Origin: Streptomyces spinosus
GTDB lineage: Bacteria; Actinomycetota; Actinomycetes; Streptomycetales; Streptomycetaceae
Direction of reading: 5' to 3'
Assembly (NCBI RefSeq): GCF_020400655.1
Contig: NZ_JAINRC010000014.1
Coordinates: 1-64,000 of the forward strand
Length of the DNA: 64,000 nt
The notes under the pieces: generated by a model
Told to the model about the DNA's origin: nothing
Databases searched by the model: none
What the model saw: only the letters and a program-made list of their open reading frames with translations
Translations under genes and position numbers: made by a program
Part shown: positions 1 to 8,274 of the stretch, in pieces
Numbering within the stretch: position 1 is the stretch's first letter
How the letters are laid out: every line of letters begins with the position of its first letter

Positions 1-1
1 C

Positions 2-130
2 GCCGAAGGACTCGCCGAACGCATCGACCGGGCCGCGGGAGAGCTGGCCGCGCTGATGCCGTTGGCTCCGCGGCGGGGGGAGGAGGCCGTTGTGCCCTTC
101 GCCGAGCAGCTCGCGGCGCTGCGGCGCTGA
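2..130 (+). CDS. 3' end of an unidentified gene (C-terminal 42 residues)
   Basis: An open frame enters from the left edge and stops with TGA at 128-130. The visible tail is alpha-helical in character (AEGLAERIDRAAGELAAL) and ends LAALRR. That is too little to assign a family. The next gene on this strand begins 265 bp downstream, so this gene is probably not part of the two-component operon. Confidence 0.6.
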   Translation, partial: AEGLAERIDRAAGELAALMPLAPRRGEEAVVPFAEQLAALRR

Positions 131-395
131 GTTGGCCCACCCACCCGGCTCGTCCGGTCGAGAGGCCGCCGTCCCGGGTGGGTGCCGGCTCGGCCGGCCG
201 AGCGGTCGCCGCCCGGGCCGGGTGCCGTCCGCGGCGGCCGGATGGTCGTCCTCCACGTCCTGTGACCGTTGCGCCGGCTGAGTGGTCCGGGGGGTTTCGC
301 CGGTTGCCTCCTTGTCGGTGAGAGGCCGGTAAAAAGGGTGATCGTAGGTCCGGCGGGCCCGGTCGAACCGACGGAGGCCTTGGCAGACTGGGAAT

Positions 396-1124
396 GTGCC
401 CCAGACTGTGCTGCTCGCCGAAGACGACCGTGCCATCCGTCATGCCCTGGAGCGTGCCCTGACGCTGGAGGGGTACCAGGTGACGGCGGTCGCCGACGGC
501 GTGGAAGCGCTGGCGCAGGCGCACCGCAACCCGCCGGACGTGCTGGTCCTCGACGTGATGATGCCGGGCATCGACGGGCTCCAGGTGTGCCGGGTGCTGC
601 GCGCCGAGGGGGACCGCACGCCCATCCTCATGCTCACCGCCCTCGTGGAGACCGCCGACCGCATCGCGGGTCTGGACGCCGGCGCCGACGACTACGTGGT
701 CAAGCCGTTCGACGTCGAGGAGGTCTTCGCCCGGCTGCGCGCGCTGCTGCGCCGTACCAGTCCGGTGCCCGTGCCCGGCGCTGTCCCCGAGGGCCCGGTC
801 CGCGAGGCACAGGTGTCCTCCGACCGGCAGGTGGAGGCCGCCGGTCTGCGTATGGACCTCCAGGCCCGCCGGGCCTGGCGCGGCGGGCGTGAGCTGGAGC
901 TGACCCGGACCGAGTTCGAGCTGCTGGAGCTGCTGGTGCGCAACGCGGGCATCGTGCTCGACCACTCCACGATCTACGACCGCATCTGGGGATACGACTT
1001 CGGCCCCGGCTCCAAGAACCTCGCCGTCTACGTCGGCTACCTGCGCCGCAAGCTGGACGAGCCCGGAGCCCCGCAGCTGATCCACACCGTGCGGGGCGTG
1101 GGTTACGTGCTGCGGGAGGACTAG
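396..1124 (+). CDS. OmpR/PhoB-family response regulator
   Basis: A 242-residue transcription factor of a two-component system. The receiver domain (about residues 4-116) has the acidic pair D10/D11, the phosphoacceptor D53 in VLDVMMPG, T81 and K103 in VKPFD. A linker leads to a C-terminal winged helix (about 160-240) containing LTRTEFELLELL and the VRGVGYVLR hairpin. The start is GTG at 396; an ATG two bases earlier is in another frame. The stop codon abuts the GTG of the histidine kinase, so the two are co-translated. The target genes are unknown; the cell-surface modification genes downstream are possible targets, but only by position. Confidence 0.93.
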   Translation: MPQTVLLAEDDRAIRHALERALTLEGYQVTAVADGVEALAQAHRNPPDVLVLDVMMPGIDGLQVCRVLRAEGDRTPILMLTALVETADRIAGLDAGADDYVVKPFDVEEVFARLRALLRRTSPVPVPGAVPEGPVREAQVSSDRQVEAAGLRMDLQARRAWRGGRELELTRTEFELLELLVRNAGIVLDHSTIYDRIWGYDFGPGSKNLAVYVGYLRRKLDEPGAPQLIHTVRGVGYVLRED

Positions 1125-2558
1125 GTGGGCCGCCGGTGGCTGCCGGACCGGCCCCGGCCGAAGCTGGTCTCCCTGCGCACCACCTTCGCGGTGTCCTTCG
1201 CCGCCGTCACCGCCGCGGTCACGATCCTGGTCGGCATCATGTCGTACAACTCCGCCGCGCGGCTCGTCCGGGTGGACCAGCAGTCGGTGTTCACGCAGGT
1301 CGTGCAGGACGTCCGGGACGAGGTACGGCAGCACACGATGGGTCCGGAGGACTTCTCCTCCTCCCGTCCGGGGCACGATCTGGTCCGTCCGGCCCGCACC
1401 GACGTCCAGGTGCTCGGCGCGCGGGGACAGATCGTGGACCACGGCAGCCCGGTCCTGCCGGTCACTTCCCGGGACCGGGCCACGGCGCTCGCGCGGACGG
1501 CCGGGCAGGTGGTCGAGCACAAGGACGTGCGCGTGGACGCGGACCTGTTCCGCATCGCCACCGTCTCGCTCGGCGACGGGCGGGGGGCCGTCCAGGTCGC
1601 GCAGGAGTTCAGCGACACCGAGGACCTGCTGCGGGCGCTGCAACAGCGGACGCTGATCCTGATGGCGGCGGTCGTGGTGGCGGCCGGGCTGTTCGGCTGG
1701 TGGCTGGCCCGGCGGATCACCCGGCGTCTGGTGATCCTGACGTCGGCCGCCGAGGACGTCGCCCGTACCCGGCAGCTGGGCATCCAGGTGCCGGTGGCCG
1801 GGCTGGACGAGGTGGGGCGCCTCGGCCGTGCCTTCGACCGGATGCTGGGGCGGCTCGCGCAGTCGGAGGAGGACCAGCGCAGGCTGGTGCAGGACGCGGG
1901 CCATGAACTTCGCACGCCGCTGACGTCGCTCCGTACGAACATCTCGCTGCTGCGGCGGATCGACGAGCTGCCGCCCGCCTCTCGGGAGGAGCTGGTCGCC
2001 GACCTCTCCCAGGAGGCCCGGGAGCTGACCGACCTGGTCAACGAGCTGGTCGACCTCGCCGCCGGGCAGTCGGACAGCGAGCCGCCCCAGCGGGTGGACC
2101 TCGCCGACCTCGCCGAGGACGTCGTGGGGCTGGCCCGGCGCCGTACCGGGCGGGAGATCGTGCTGCGCGCGAGCGGTGACACGACGACCGACGGGCGGCC
2201 CGGGATGCTCCAGCGGGCCATCTCCAACCTGGTCGAGAACGCGGCCAAGTTCGACCGGGACGGCAAGTCGCCGATCGAGATCTGCGTCACGGGGCCGGCG
2301 CGGCCGGGGACGGTGCGGGTGGAGGTGCGCGACCGGGGGCCGGGGATCGCCGAGGGCGACCTCGTCCGCATCTTCGACCGTTTCTACCGCGCCGCCGACG
2401 CCCGCTCCCTGCCCGGTTCGGGTCTCGGCCTGTCGATCGTCCGCGAGGTCGCCATGGCCCACGGCGGAGCACCGTTCGCCTTCCGCCGGGAGGGCGGGGG
2501 AGCGGTCATCGGCTTCACGGTGGGCGGTGGGATCGTCCCGGGCGGCGGCGGTGCCTGA
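1125..2558 (+). CDS. Membrane sensor histidine kinase, partner of the adjacent response regulator
   Basis: A 477-residue kinase of the MprB/BaeS-like type. TM1 lies at about 19-40, an extracytoplasmic sensor at 41-175, TM2 at about 177-194, then HAMP (195-247). The HisKA H-box reads QDAGHELRTPLTSLR with H260 as the phosphorylated histidine. The C-terminal HATPase has the N box NLVENAAKF, the G1 box DRGPGI and the G2 box GSGLGLSI. The GTG start directly follows the regulator stop with no gap. The sensor domain carries no recognisable ligand motif. The last residues are glycine-rich, which is unremarkable. Confidence 0.93.
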   Translation: MGRRWLPDRPRPKLVSLRTTFAVSFAAVTAAVTILVGIMSYNSAARLVRVDQQSVFTQVVQDVRDEVRQHTMGPEDFSSSRPGHDLVRPARTDVQVLGARGQIVDHGSPVLPVTSRDRATALARTAGQVVEHKDVRVDADLFRIATVSLGDGRGAVQVAQEFSDTEDLLRALQQRTLILMAAVVVAAGLFGWWLARRITRRLVILTSAAEDVARTRQLGIQVPVAGLDEVGRLGRAFDRMLGRLAQSEEDQRRLVQDAGHELRTPLTSLRTNISLLRRIDELPPASREELVADLSQEARELTDLVNELVDLAAGQSDSEPPQRVDLADLAEDVVGLARRRTGREIVLRASGDTTTDGRPGMLQRAISNLVENAAKFDRDGKSPIEICVTGPARPGTVRVEVRDRGPGIAEGDLVRIFDRFYRAADARSLPGSGLGLSIVREVAMAHGGAPFAFRREGGGAVIGFTVGGGIVPGGGGA

Positions 2559-2918
2559 CGCCTGCGGCAGCGGGCCTGTCTGCGGGCACTCGCCGATCCA
2601 GGCCGTGTCTCCGGGCACTCGCGGGCACGGGGTGGTACTCGGCGTTCGCCCGGTGCAGGGACTCGATCTGCCCGCGCGCCAGGCGTCCGCCGTACCGCGA
2701 GGGCGGGGAGGGCAAGGACCGGTCGCTGCCCGTGCGGCGGGACGGCGCGGACGAGCGGATGCCGTTCGGCTGGGACCCGGACCGGCGGTGCCTCGCCGGC
2801 GGCACCACCGCGCCCCGCACCGCGCGCCTGCGACCCCGGGGGGCGGGCGACGGCACGGGCTTCCTACCCCCGGTGACGCCGCGGGCTCCGCGTGGCCGCC
2901 CGCCCTGTGGCACGGGGG
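2559..2918. other. 360-bp gap between convergent genes with one recognisable gene scrap
   Basis: No intact gene is supported here. The only interpretable part is 2622-2673, a diverged copy of the 3' region of the neighbouring lysyltransferase-domain gene. The remainder is GC-rich and open in several frames but shows no recognisable protein. Confidence 0.5.
2622..2673 (-). pseudogene. Decayed duplicate fragment of the lysyltransferase-domain gene
   Basis: On the minus strand this stretch encodes QIESLHRANAEYHPV, which matches QIESLYRANAKYRPV near the C-terminus of the intact gene at 2919-4733. The two DNA stretches (2626-2673 and about 3024-3071) differ at about 4 of 47 positions. Flanking sequence on both sides no longer aligns, so this is a short remnant of a tandem copy in the same orientation, not a functional gene. 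Confidence 0.75.
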
Positions 2919-4733
2919 CTAGGAGCGGCCCGGCAGGGTGAGGAAGCCCTCGGCACGGGCGCTCGCCAGGCCGATCCTCGGGATGTCGCTGCTCTTGGCG
3001 AAGAGCAGGAAGCGGGGTTCCCACACGGGGCGGTACTTGGCGTTGGCCCGGTACAGGGACTCGATCTGCCACCAGCGGGAGAAGAACGTGAGGGTCGAGC
3101 GCCACAGGCGCAGCACCGGGCCCGCGCCGAGGCGGGCGCCGCGTTCGAAGACCGAGCGGAACATGGCGAAGTTGAGCGAGACCCGGTCGATACCCAGCTC
3201 CTTGGCGTGCAGGAGGAGTTCGACGACCATGTACTCCATCAGGCCGTTCTCGCAGGCGCGGTCGCGGCGCATCAGGTCCAGGGAGAGGCCGCGCTCTCCC
3301 CAGGGCACGAAGCTGAGCAGGGCGCGGGGTTCGCCCTGCGCGTCCCGGCACTCCAGCATCACGCAGCGGCCGTCGGCCGGGTCGCCGAGGCGGCCGAGGG
3401 CCATGGAGAAGCCGCGTTCGGTGGCGCCGTCCCGCCAGCGCTCGGCGCGCTCCACGAGGACGGCCATCTCCTCGGCCGGGATGTCCTCGTGGCGGCGGAC
3501 GCGGACCGTGCAGCCGGCCCGGCGGACCCGGTTGTGGGCCTGGCGGACCACGCGCATGGCCCGGCCCTCGAGGGTGAAGTCGGCGAGGTCGACGATCGCC
3601 TCGTCGCCGAGTTCCAGCGCGTCCAGGCCGTGCCGGGCGTAGACCGTGCCCGCTTCCTCGCTCGCGCCCATCACGGCCGGGGTCCAGGCGTGCCGGCGGG
3701 CCTCGGCGAGCCAGGCGTCGATGGCGCCGGGCCAGGCCTCGGGGTCGCCGAGCGGGTCGCCGGAGGCGAGGCTGACCCCGCCGACGACACGGTAGGCGAT
3801 GGCCGCCTTGCCGCTGGGGGAGAAGACGACGGCCTTGTCGCGGCGCAGGGCGAAGTAGCCGAGGGAGTCGCGCTCGCCGTGGCGCTCCAGCAGGTCGCGG
3901 AGCCTGTGTTCGTCCTCCTCGGCGAGCAGGCAGGCGCCGCGCGGGGCGCGGAAGCAGGCGTAGAGGACGGCGAGGAACGCCACGGCCATCAGGATGTTGA
4001 CGACGACGTCCACCCAGCGCGGGGCCTGTACGGCGGTGACGTGGTCGGCGAGCGGGCCGACACTGATGCCGCGCAGCAGGGTGTAGGCGATCTCGTCCGC
4101 GAGGCCGGCGCCGGTGACCTTGTTCGTCGCGTGGACGAGGAGCGTGCCGAGGCCGCCGCCGACGAGGGTGCCGCCGATGCCGGTGACGAGGGCCAGGCGC
4201 GGGTTGGAGCGGTCGCCGATGGCGTCGAACTCGCGGCGCCCGAGCAGCAGGGCGGCCACGAACAGGCCGGTGAGGGCGGTGGAGACCCAGTTGAAGGCGT
4301 GCTCGCGGTAGGGGGCGCGGGTGAGGGCGGCGGCGTAGAGGCCGAGGAGGGGGCCGGCGAGGAGGAGGTTGAAGAGCCAGGCGGCTCGTTTGCGGCGGCG
4401 CATCACCACCGCGAGGAACAGGGCGAGGGCCGCCGAGACCAGTCCGGCGGTGGCCAGGTAGGGGGTGAAGTACTGGCCCGCGTTGTGTTCGTGGACCTCT
4501 TCGCGGAAGGGGAGGGACACGACCGCCGCGAGGTTCAGCGCGGCGAGCAGGCGCAGGTACCAGACGGTGGCCGTGGCGGCGCGGGCGCGCAGCCGGTGGT
4601 CGCCGCCGATGCGCAGGAGGCGGGGGGTGAGGACGCGGACGGCGCGGCGGGGAGCGGGGGGCCGCGGCGGAACGGGGGAGGACTGTCGTGCGGTGGTCGT
4701 CCGCTGTTCGGACGTCGTCTGTGCTGCGGGCAT
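2919..4733 (-). CDS. Membrane protein with phosphatidylglycerol lysyltransferase (DUF2156) domain, MprF/LysX-like
   Basis: A 604-residue protein. Roughly residues 50-290 contain several hydrophobic membrane segments, and residues about 310-600 form the MprF-type aminoacyltransferase domain, with EYMVVELLLHAKELGIDRVS and SLYRANAKYRPVWEPRF as typical C-terminal stretches. Family members transfer an aminoacyl group from tRNA to phosphatidylglycerol, which lowers surface charge and protects from cationic peptides. Mycobacterial LysX carries a fused lysyl-tRNA synthetase; none is present here, so charged tRNA must come from elsewhere. Amino-acid specificity cannot be read from sequence. A palindromic operator lies 42 bp upstream of the ATG. 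Confidence 0.82.
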   Translation of the reverse strand: MPAAQTTSEQRTTTARQSSPVPPRPPAPRRAVRVLTPRLLRIGGDHRLRARAATATVWYLRLLAALNLAAVVSLPFREEVHEHNAGQYFTPYLATAGLVSAALALFLAVVMRRRKRAAWLFNLLLAGPLLGLYAAALTRAPYREHAFNWVSTALTGLFVAALLLGRREFDAIGDRSNPRLALVTGIGGTLVGGGLGTLLVHATNKVTGAGLADEIAYTLLRGISVGPLADHVTAVQAPRWVDVVVNILMAVAFLAVLYACFRAPRGACLLAEEDEHRLRDLLERHGERDSLGYFALRRDKAVVFSPSGKAAIAYRVVGGVSLASGDPLGDPEAWPGAIDAWLAEARRHAWTPAVMGASEEAGTVYARHGLDALELGDEAIVDLADFTLEGRAMRVVRQAHNRVRRAGCTVRVRRHEDIPAEEMAVLVERAERWRDGATERGFSMALGRLGDPADGRCVMLECRDAQGEPRALLSFVPWGERGLSLDLMRRDRACENGLMEYMVVELLLHAKELGIDRVSLNFAMFRSVFERGARLGAGPVLRLWRSTLTFFSRWWQIESLYRANAKYRPVWEPRFLLFAKSSDIPRIGLASARAEGFLTLPGRS

Positions 4734-4774
4734 GGCGACTGGTCACCCTCGGGGACGGGGACGGGGCACCGCAG

Positions 4775-4793
4775 ACCCTACAGCCTGTAGGGT
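4775..4793. promoter_or_regulatory. 19-bp palindromic operator (copy 1)
   Basis: The sequence ACCCTACAGCCTGTAGGGT has perfect 8-bp arms around a 3-bp spacer. It sits 42-60 bp upstream of the lysyltransferase-domain gene start. A variant of the same 19-mer (14 of 19 identical) occurs at 5177-5195. Such a dyad suggests a dimeric repressor; the protein is unknown. Confidence 0.7.
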
Positions 4794-4850
4794 ACCGGCG
4801 GGACGCGTATCCGCACGGCCGGCGCACAGCCTCTCCTCCCGCGGCGGTCC

Positions 4851-5123
4851 TCAGTCGCCGCCTCCGCGCCGGGCCGCCGTCAGCAGCCAGGCCAGGTTGC
4901 CCACCGCCGCCCCGGCGGCCACCGCGGCGACGATGACCCCGCCGGTCGCCAGGCCGTCGCTGAACAGGTGCGGGCGCCGGTCCAGGCTGTGCAGCCCGAA
5001 GCCGCACAGCTCGTACACACCGACGGCGGCGATCACCAGGCTGACGATCAGCACGGTCAGCGTCGGCGCGAGACTGCGTGCGCAGACCTCGGTGCCGGGC
5101 TCCGCTTCCGTGGTGTCCTGCAT
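4851..5123 (-). CDS. Small membrane protein, function unknown
   Basis: A 90-residue protein with two hydrophobic segments, about residues 21-42 (LTVLIVSLVIAAVGVYEL) and 60-82 (GGVIVAAVAAGAAVGNLAWL). The second is alanine/glycine-rich. I do not recognise the family. It is transcribed toward the lysyltransferase-domain gene with 117 bp between them, and its upstream region is shared with the divergent D-aminopeptidase gene, including the operator at 5177-5195. Co-regulation with a cell-envelope function is therefore possible but unproven. Confidence 0.7.
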   Translation of the reverse strand: MQDTTEAEPGTEVCARSLAPTLTVLIVSLVIAAVGVYELCGFGLHSLDRRPHLFSDGLATGGVIVAAVAAGAAVGNLAWLLTAARRGGGD

Positions 5124-5176
5124 GGGTCCCCCGTTGAACAGACGTGTGAACAGCCCGGTGGCCGTCGGCGCTTGGG

Positions 5177-5195
5177 AACCTACAATACGTAGGGT
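5177..5195. promoter_or_regulatory. 19-bp palindromic operator (copy 2)
   Basis: AACCTACAATACGTAGGGT has the same TACA...GTAGGGT layout as the perfect palindrome at 4775-4793. It lies between the divergent small membrane protein gene (starts 5123) and the D-aminopeptidase gene (starts 5213), 18 bp before the latter. A further TAGGGT follows at 5199-5204. At this distance a bound protein would block transcription or initiation. Confidence 0.6.
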
Positions 5196-5212
5196 CGGAT
5201 AGGGTCGACGCC

Positions 5213-6043
5213 GTGCGGATCTTCATCAGCGTGGACATGGAAGGCATCACCGGGCTCGTCGACGCCGACGACGTCCAGCCGGGCGGCCGGGACTACGAGC
5301 GGGGCCGCACCATGATGGCCGAGGACGTGAACGCCGCCGTACGGGGCGCGCTGGCGGCCGGCGCGACAGGCATCCTGGTCAACGACGCCCACGGGCCGAT
5401 GCGCAACCTGCTCCCCGAGGCGCTGCACCCGGCGGCCCGCCTGGTGCGCGGCAAGCCCAAGCAGCTCGGCATGCTGGAGGGGCTGACCGGGGAGTACGAC
5501 GCCGCCCTGTGCGTCGGCTACCACTCCCGGGCCGGTGCCCTGGGCGTGCTCAGCCACAGCTTCATGGGCCACGAGATCGAGGACATGTGGCTGGACGGCC
5601 GCCCGGTCGGCGAGATAGGTCTGGCGCACGCCACGGCCGCCGCCCTCGGGGTGCCCGTCGTGGCCCTCACGGGTGACGACGCGGCGTGCGCGGAGATGAC
5701 GGAGTGGGACGCGTCGGTCGTCACCGTCCCGGTGAAGTACGCACGCGACCGGTTCGCGGCTGAGCTGCGGCCGGCGGCGGAGGCGCGGGCGGCCATCGAG
5801 GAGGCGGTCGCCCGGGCGCTGTCCCAGGACCCGCGCCGTCCCGCGCCCTGCGCCGCCGAGGCCACCTTGACCGTCCGCTGGCAGTCCGCCTCGGTCGCCG
5901 CCACCCTGCTCGGCATCCCCGGCGTGACGGCCGAGGACCCGAGGACGGTCCGGGCGAGCGGTCCGCTGCCCGCGCTGTACCGGCAGTTCGGGGTGTGGAC
6001 GCGGGTGGCGGCGTCGCTCACCAACCAGCCGCCGTACTGCTGA
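5213..6043 (+). CDS. M55 family D-aminopeptidase (DppA-like)
   Basis: A 276-residue zinc peptidase. B. subtilis DppA binds zinc through D8, E10, H60, H104 and E133. Here D8, E10 (SVDMEG), H60 (VNDAHG), H104 (VGYHSRAG) and E134 (GRPVGEIG) fall at the same or adjacent numbers, so the active site is intact. The family removes N-terminal D-amino acids from peptides and is linked to recycling of peptidoglycan-derived D-Ala peptides. GTG start at 5213; a TAGGGT-containing operator lies immediately upstream. No dipeptide transporter is adjacent. Confidence 0.92.
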   Translation: MRIFISVDMEGITGLVDADDVQPGGRDYERGRTMMAEDVNAAVRGALAAGATGILVNDAHGPMRNLLPEALHPAARLVRGKPKQLGMLEGLTGEYDAALCVGYHSRAGALGVLSHSFMGHEIEDMWLDGRPVGEIGLAHATAAALGVPVVALTGDDAACAEMTEWDASVVTVPVKYARDRFAAELRPAAEARAAIEEAVARALSQDPRRPAPCAAEATLTVRWQSASVAATLLGIPGVTAEDPRTVRASGPLPALYRQFGVWTRVAASLTNQPPYC

Positions 6044-6393
6044 CGTCCGCCGGCGGGCCGGCGGCGTCGGCGGTGGCGGAGCAGGCAGCGGTCGCGGGTC
6101 GGGGACGCGCGGGCCGTGAGGCGCTCCGCGCCCGGCCCGGTGAGCAGGCCGGCGGCGCCGGCTGCGAGGGCGGCCGGGGCGCGGCACGATCCGGGTGGCG
6201 GGGTGGGCGGCGGCCGGTACGGCCCCGGCCCGGGGACCGTCCTCGACGGCGCCGGTGCGGCCACCGCCGGCCGCCTCCTCGAAGCCCGCCGGGTGGTCCC
6301 GGCCCAGTGCGACCGCCGGGCCCACTTCACCGGGATACGGCAGTACGGGGCGCGGGCGTCCGAGGAAGCGGGGCCGCGGCGGACCGGCCGCGG
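6044..6393. other. 350-bp intergenic region between convergent genes
   Basis: No gene is supported. The first 30 bases hold a GC-only dyad (CCGCCGGCGGGCCGGCGG, 6048-6065) that could fold and may act as a terminator for the aminopeptidase gene. The rest is GC-rich, with no repeat or recognisable peptide in any frame. Confidence 0.4.
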
Positions 6394-7833
6394 TCAGCTG
6401 GACCGGCCGGACGGGTGCCGGCGCGCCCTGTCCCGCAGGAACAGCACGCTCGTGAGGGTGCCCAGGAGCACGAGGGCCGCGTTCAGCGCGATCGCCGTCC
6501 TCAGACCGCCGAGGACGGCCACGGCCCCCGTACCGCTCATCGCGGCGGTGGCGACGGCACTCATCACCGGGGTCCCCATGGTGATCCCGATCTGCTGGGT
6601 CATCGTCGCCAGCCCGGTGGCCAGCCCCTGCTCCCGGTCGGCGAGACCCGAGGTGGCGGTCACCATGAAGCCGACGATGACCAGCATGTTGCCCACACCG
6701 CCCGTGAAGGTCGCGGCCGACAGCAGCCACAGCGAGGAACGGCCGGTGCCGAGCCCGAGCAGGGCCGCCGTGCACAGGGCCTGGACCAGGCCGCCGGCCA
6801 GCAGCACCCGGGTGGCGCCGAGGCGGCCGATCAGCCGCGGTGCGAGGGCCCCGCCGACGACGGTCCCCGCGCCCAGCACACCGAACGACAGCCCGGCGGC
6901 CAACGGCGAGAAGCCGAGCACCTCCTGGAGGTACAGGGTCAGCAGGAACACCAGGGACGTCTCGGTCAGGAACGCGATCAGACCGGCCACGTTCCCCCAC
7001 GCCACCGACCGCCTGCCCAGCACGTGCGGCGGCACCAGCGGTGCGGGGACCCGCCGCTCCACCGCCACGAACACACCCAGCAGCACCACCCCGGCCGCCA
7101 GCGGCAGCAGCGCGTCCGGCGCGCCCCACCCGTGCTCACCGGCCCGCGTCAGACCGAGGACGACGGCCAGCAGTCCGAGCGTCACCGTGACGGCACCCGG
7201 CACATCCAGCCCGGTCCGCTCCTCGGGCCGGGACTCGGCGATGACGGCGGGCGCCACGAGGAGCACGGCGAGGGCCACCGGTACGTTGACGAAGAACGCC
7301 CAGCGCCAGGAGAGCAGGTCGGTCAGCAGGCCGCCGAGGACCGCCCCCGTGGTGAAACCGGCCGACATCAGCGCCCCGTTCAGGCCCAGCGCCTTCTCCC
7401 GCAGCGGGCCCTCCGGGAAGGACGTCGTCAGCAGCGACAGACCGGCCGGGGTCACCGCGGCGGTGGCCAGCCCCTGGAACACCCGGGCCACGATGAGCAC
7501 GTCGGGGCTCCGCGCCAGTCCGCCCGCCAGCGAGGCCGCGCCGAGGACGGCGAGACCGGCCAGGAACAGCCGGCGGCGGCCGAAGAGATCGGCGACCCGC
7601 CCGAACAGCAGCGTGAACCCGGCCGCGCACAGGGCGAACGCCGTGCCGATCCACTGGAGACGGGCGAGCGGGAAGCCGAGACCGGCGCCGATCACCGGCA
7701 GGGCCACGTTCAGGATGGAGAAGTCCACGGCCAGCATGAACTGGGCCGCGAGCAGCAGCACCAGTACCAGGCGGAGCCGGGGGGTGAGGACGGCGCCGAC
7801 GCCGGGTGGCTGCGGGGTGACGGTGACGGACAT
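6394..7833 (-). CDS. MFS drug exporter, DHA2 (EmrB/QacA) type
   Basis: A 479-residue inner-membrane proton antiporter with 12-14 predicted helices. Motif A appears as GRVADLFGRRR in the loop after TM2, and the antiporter motif C region contains GFTTGAVLGGLLTD. The ATG at 7833 is chosen because AAGGGA lies about 10 bases upstream and the sequence from there begins directly before the first helix. The gene is divergent from an XRE regulator at 8275, the usual arrangement of an exporter and its local regulator. The substrate cannot be predicted. Confidence 0.9.
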   Translation of the reverse strand: MSVTVTPQPPGVGAVLTPRLRLVLVLLLAAQFMLAVDFSILNVALPVIGAGLGFPLARLQWIGTAFALCAAGFTLLFGRVADLFGRRRLFLAGLAVLGAASLAGGLARSPDVLIVARVFQGLATAAVTPAGLSLLTTSFPEGPLREKALGLNGALMSAGFTTGAVLGGLLTDLLSWRWAFFVNVPVALAVLLVAPAVIAESRPEERTGLDVPGAVTVTLGLLAVVLGLTRAGEHGWGAPDALLPLAAGVVLLGVFVAVERRVPAPLVPPHVLGRRSVAWGNVAGLIAFLTETSLVFLLTLYLQEVLGFSPLAAGLSFGVLGAGTVVGGALAPRLIGRLGATRVLLAGGLVQALCTAALLGLGTGRSSLWLLSAATFTGGVGNMLVIVGFMVTATSGLADREQGLATGLATMTQQIGITMGTPVMSAVATAAMSGTGAVAVLGGLRTAIALNAALVLLGTLTSVLFLRDRARRHPSGRSS

Positions 7834-8274
7834 GACGAGACGGTCCCTTCTGGTGCCGGATGCGTTCGTGGGCGGCGCGGGCGCCGACGGGCGGCGAGCA
7901 CCCGCGCCGTGGTCGCCGGGCTTCGGCAAAGGCGCCGGGCTTCGGCGGAGGTGCCGGTGAACTGGGTCGCGGGTGTTGCGGGCTGCCGGTGCTGCGCGGA
8001 GGTGCCGCAGTGCGGCGCAGGCGCCGGTGCCGGTGCCGGTGCCGGCGGAGCTGCCGGTGCCCGGTGGGGGCGCCGGGCACAAGAGTCGTCCGTGCCGCCC
8101 GTCCCGGCCAGAACCTCCCTGCGACCGGCCGCCGCGAGGGTGGTCATCGCGTGACCACCCTCGGGTGTCCCGCTCGCGCCGCCCGCCGGGCAGGATGGAC
8201 GACGACCGCCGTACACCCGGAAGGCGCGCGCCCCGCACCCGCGCGGGCACCCGCCACACCCCCCGGAGGCCCGC
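7834..8274. promoter_or_regulatory. 441-bp divergent promoter region with GC-rich short repeats
   Basis: This region separates the exporter and its regulator. It holds an 18-bp near-direct repeat (GCCGGGCTTCGGC at about 7914 and 7932) and a run of four GGTGCC hexamers at 8024-8046. It is open in several frames, but codon use and composition do not support a protein. Operators for the XRE protein are expected here; I cannot point to one. Confidence 0.4.

Noticed and set aside
2515-5250. A 911-codon open frame on the minus strand across the lysyltransferase-domain gene
   Set aside because: It is a shifted reading of the real gene, dominated by Arg, Pro and Gly. Only its last part (2622-2673) carries a recognisable scrap, which is reported separately.
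7860-8274. A small plus-strand gene before the XRE regulator at 8275
   Set aside because: The open frame is only Arg/Gly/Ala/Pro low complexity created by GGTGCC repeats, with no ribosome-binding site or family resemblance.
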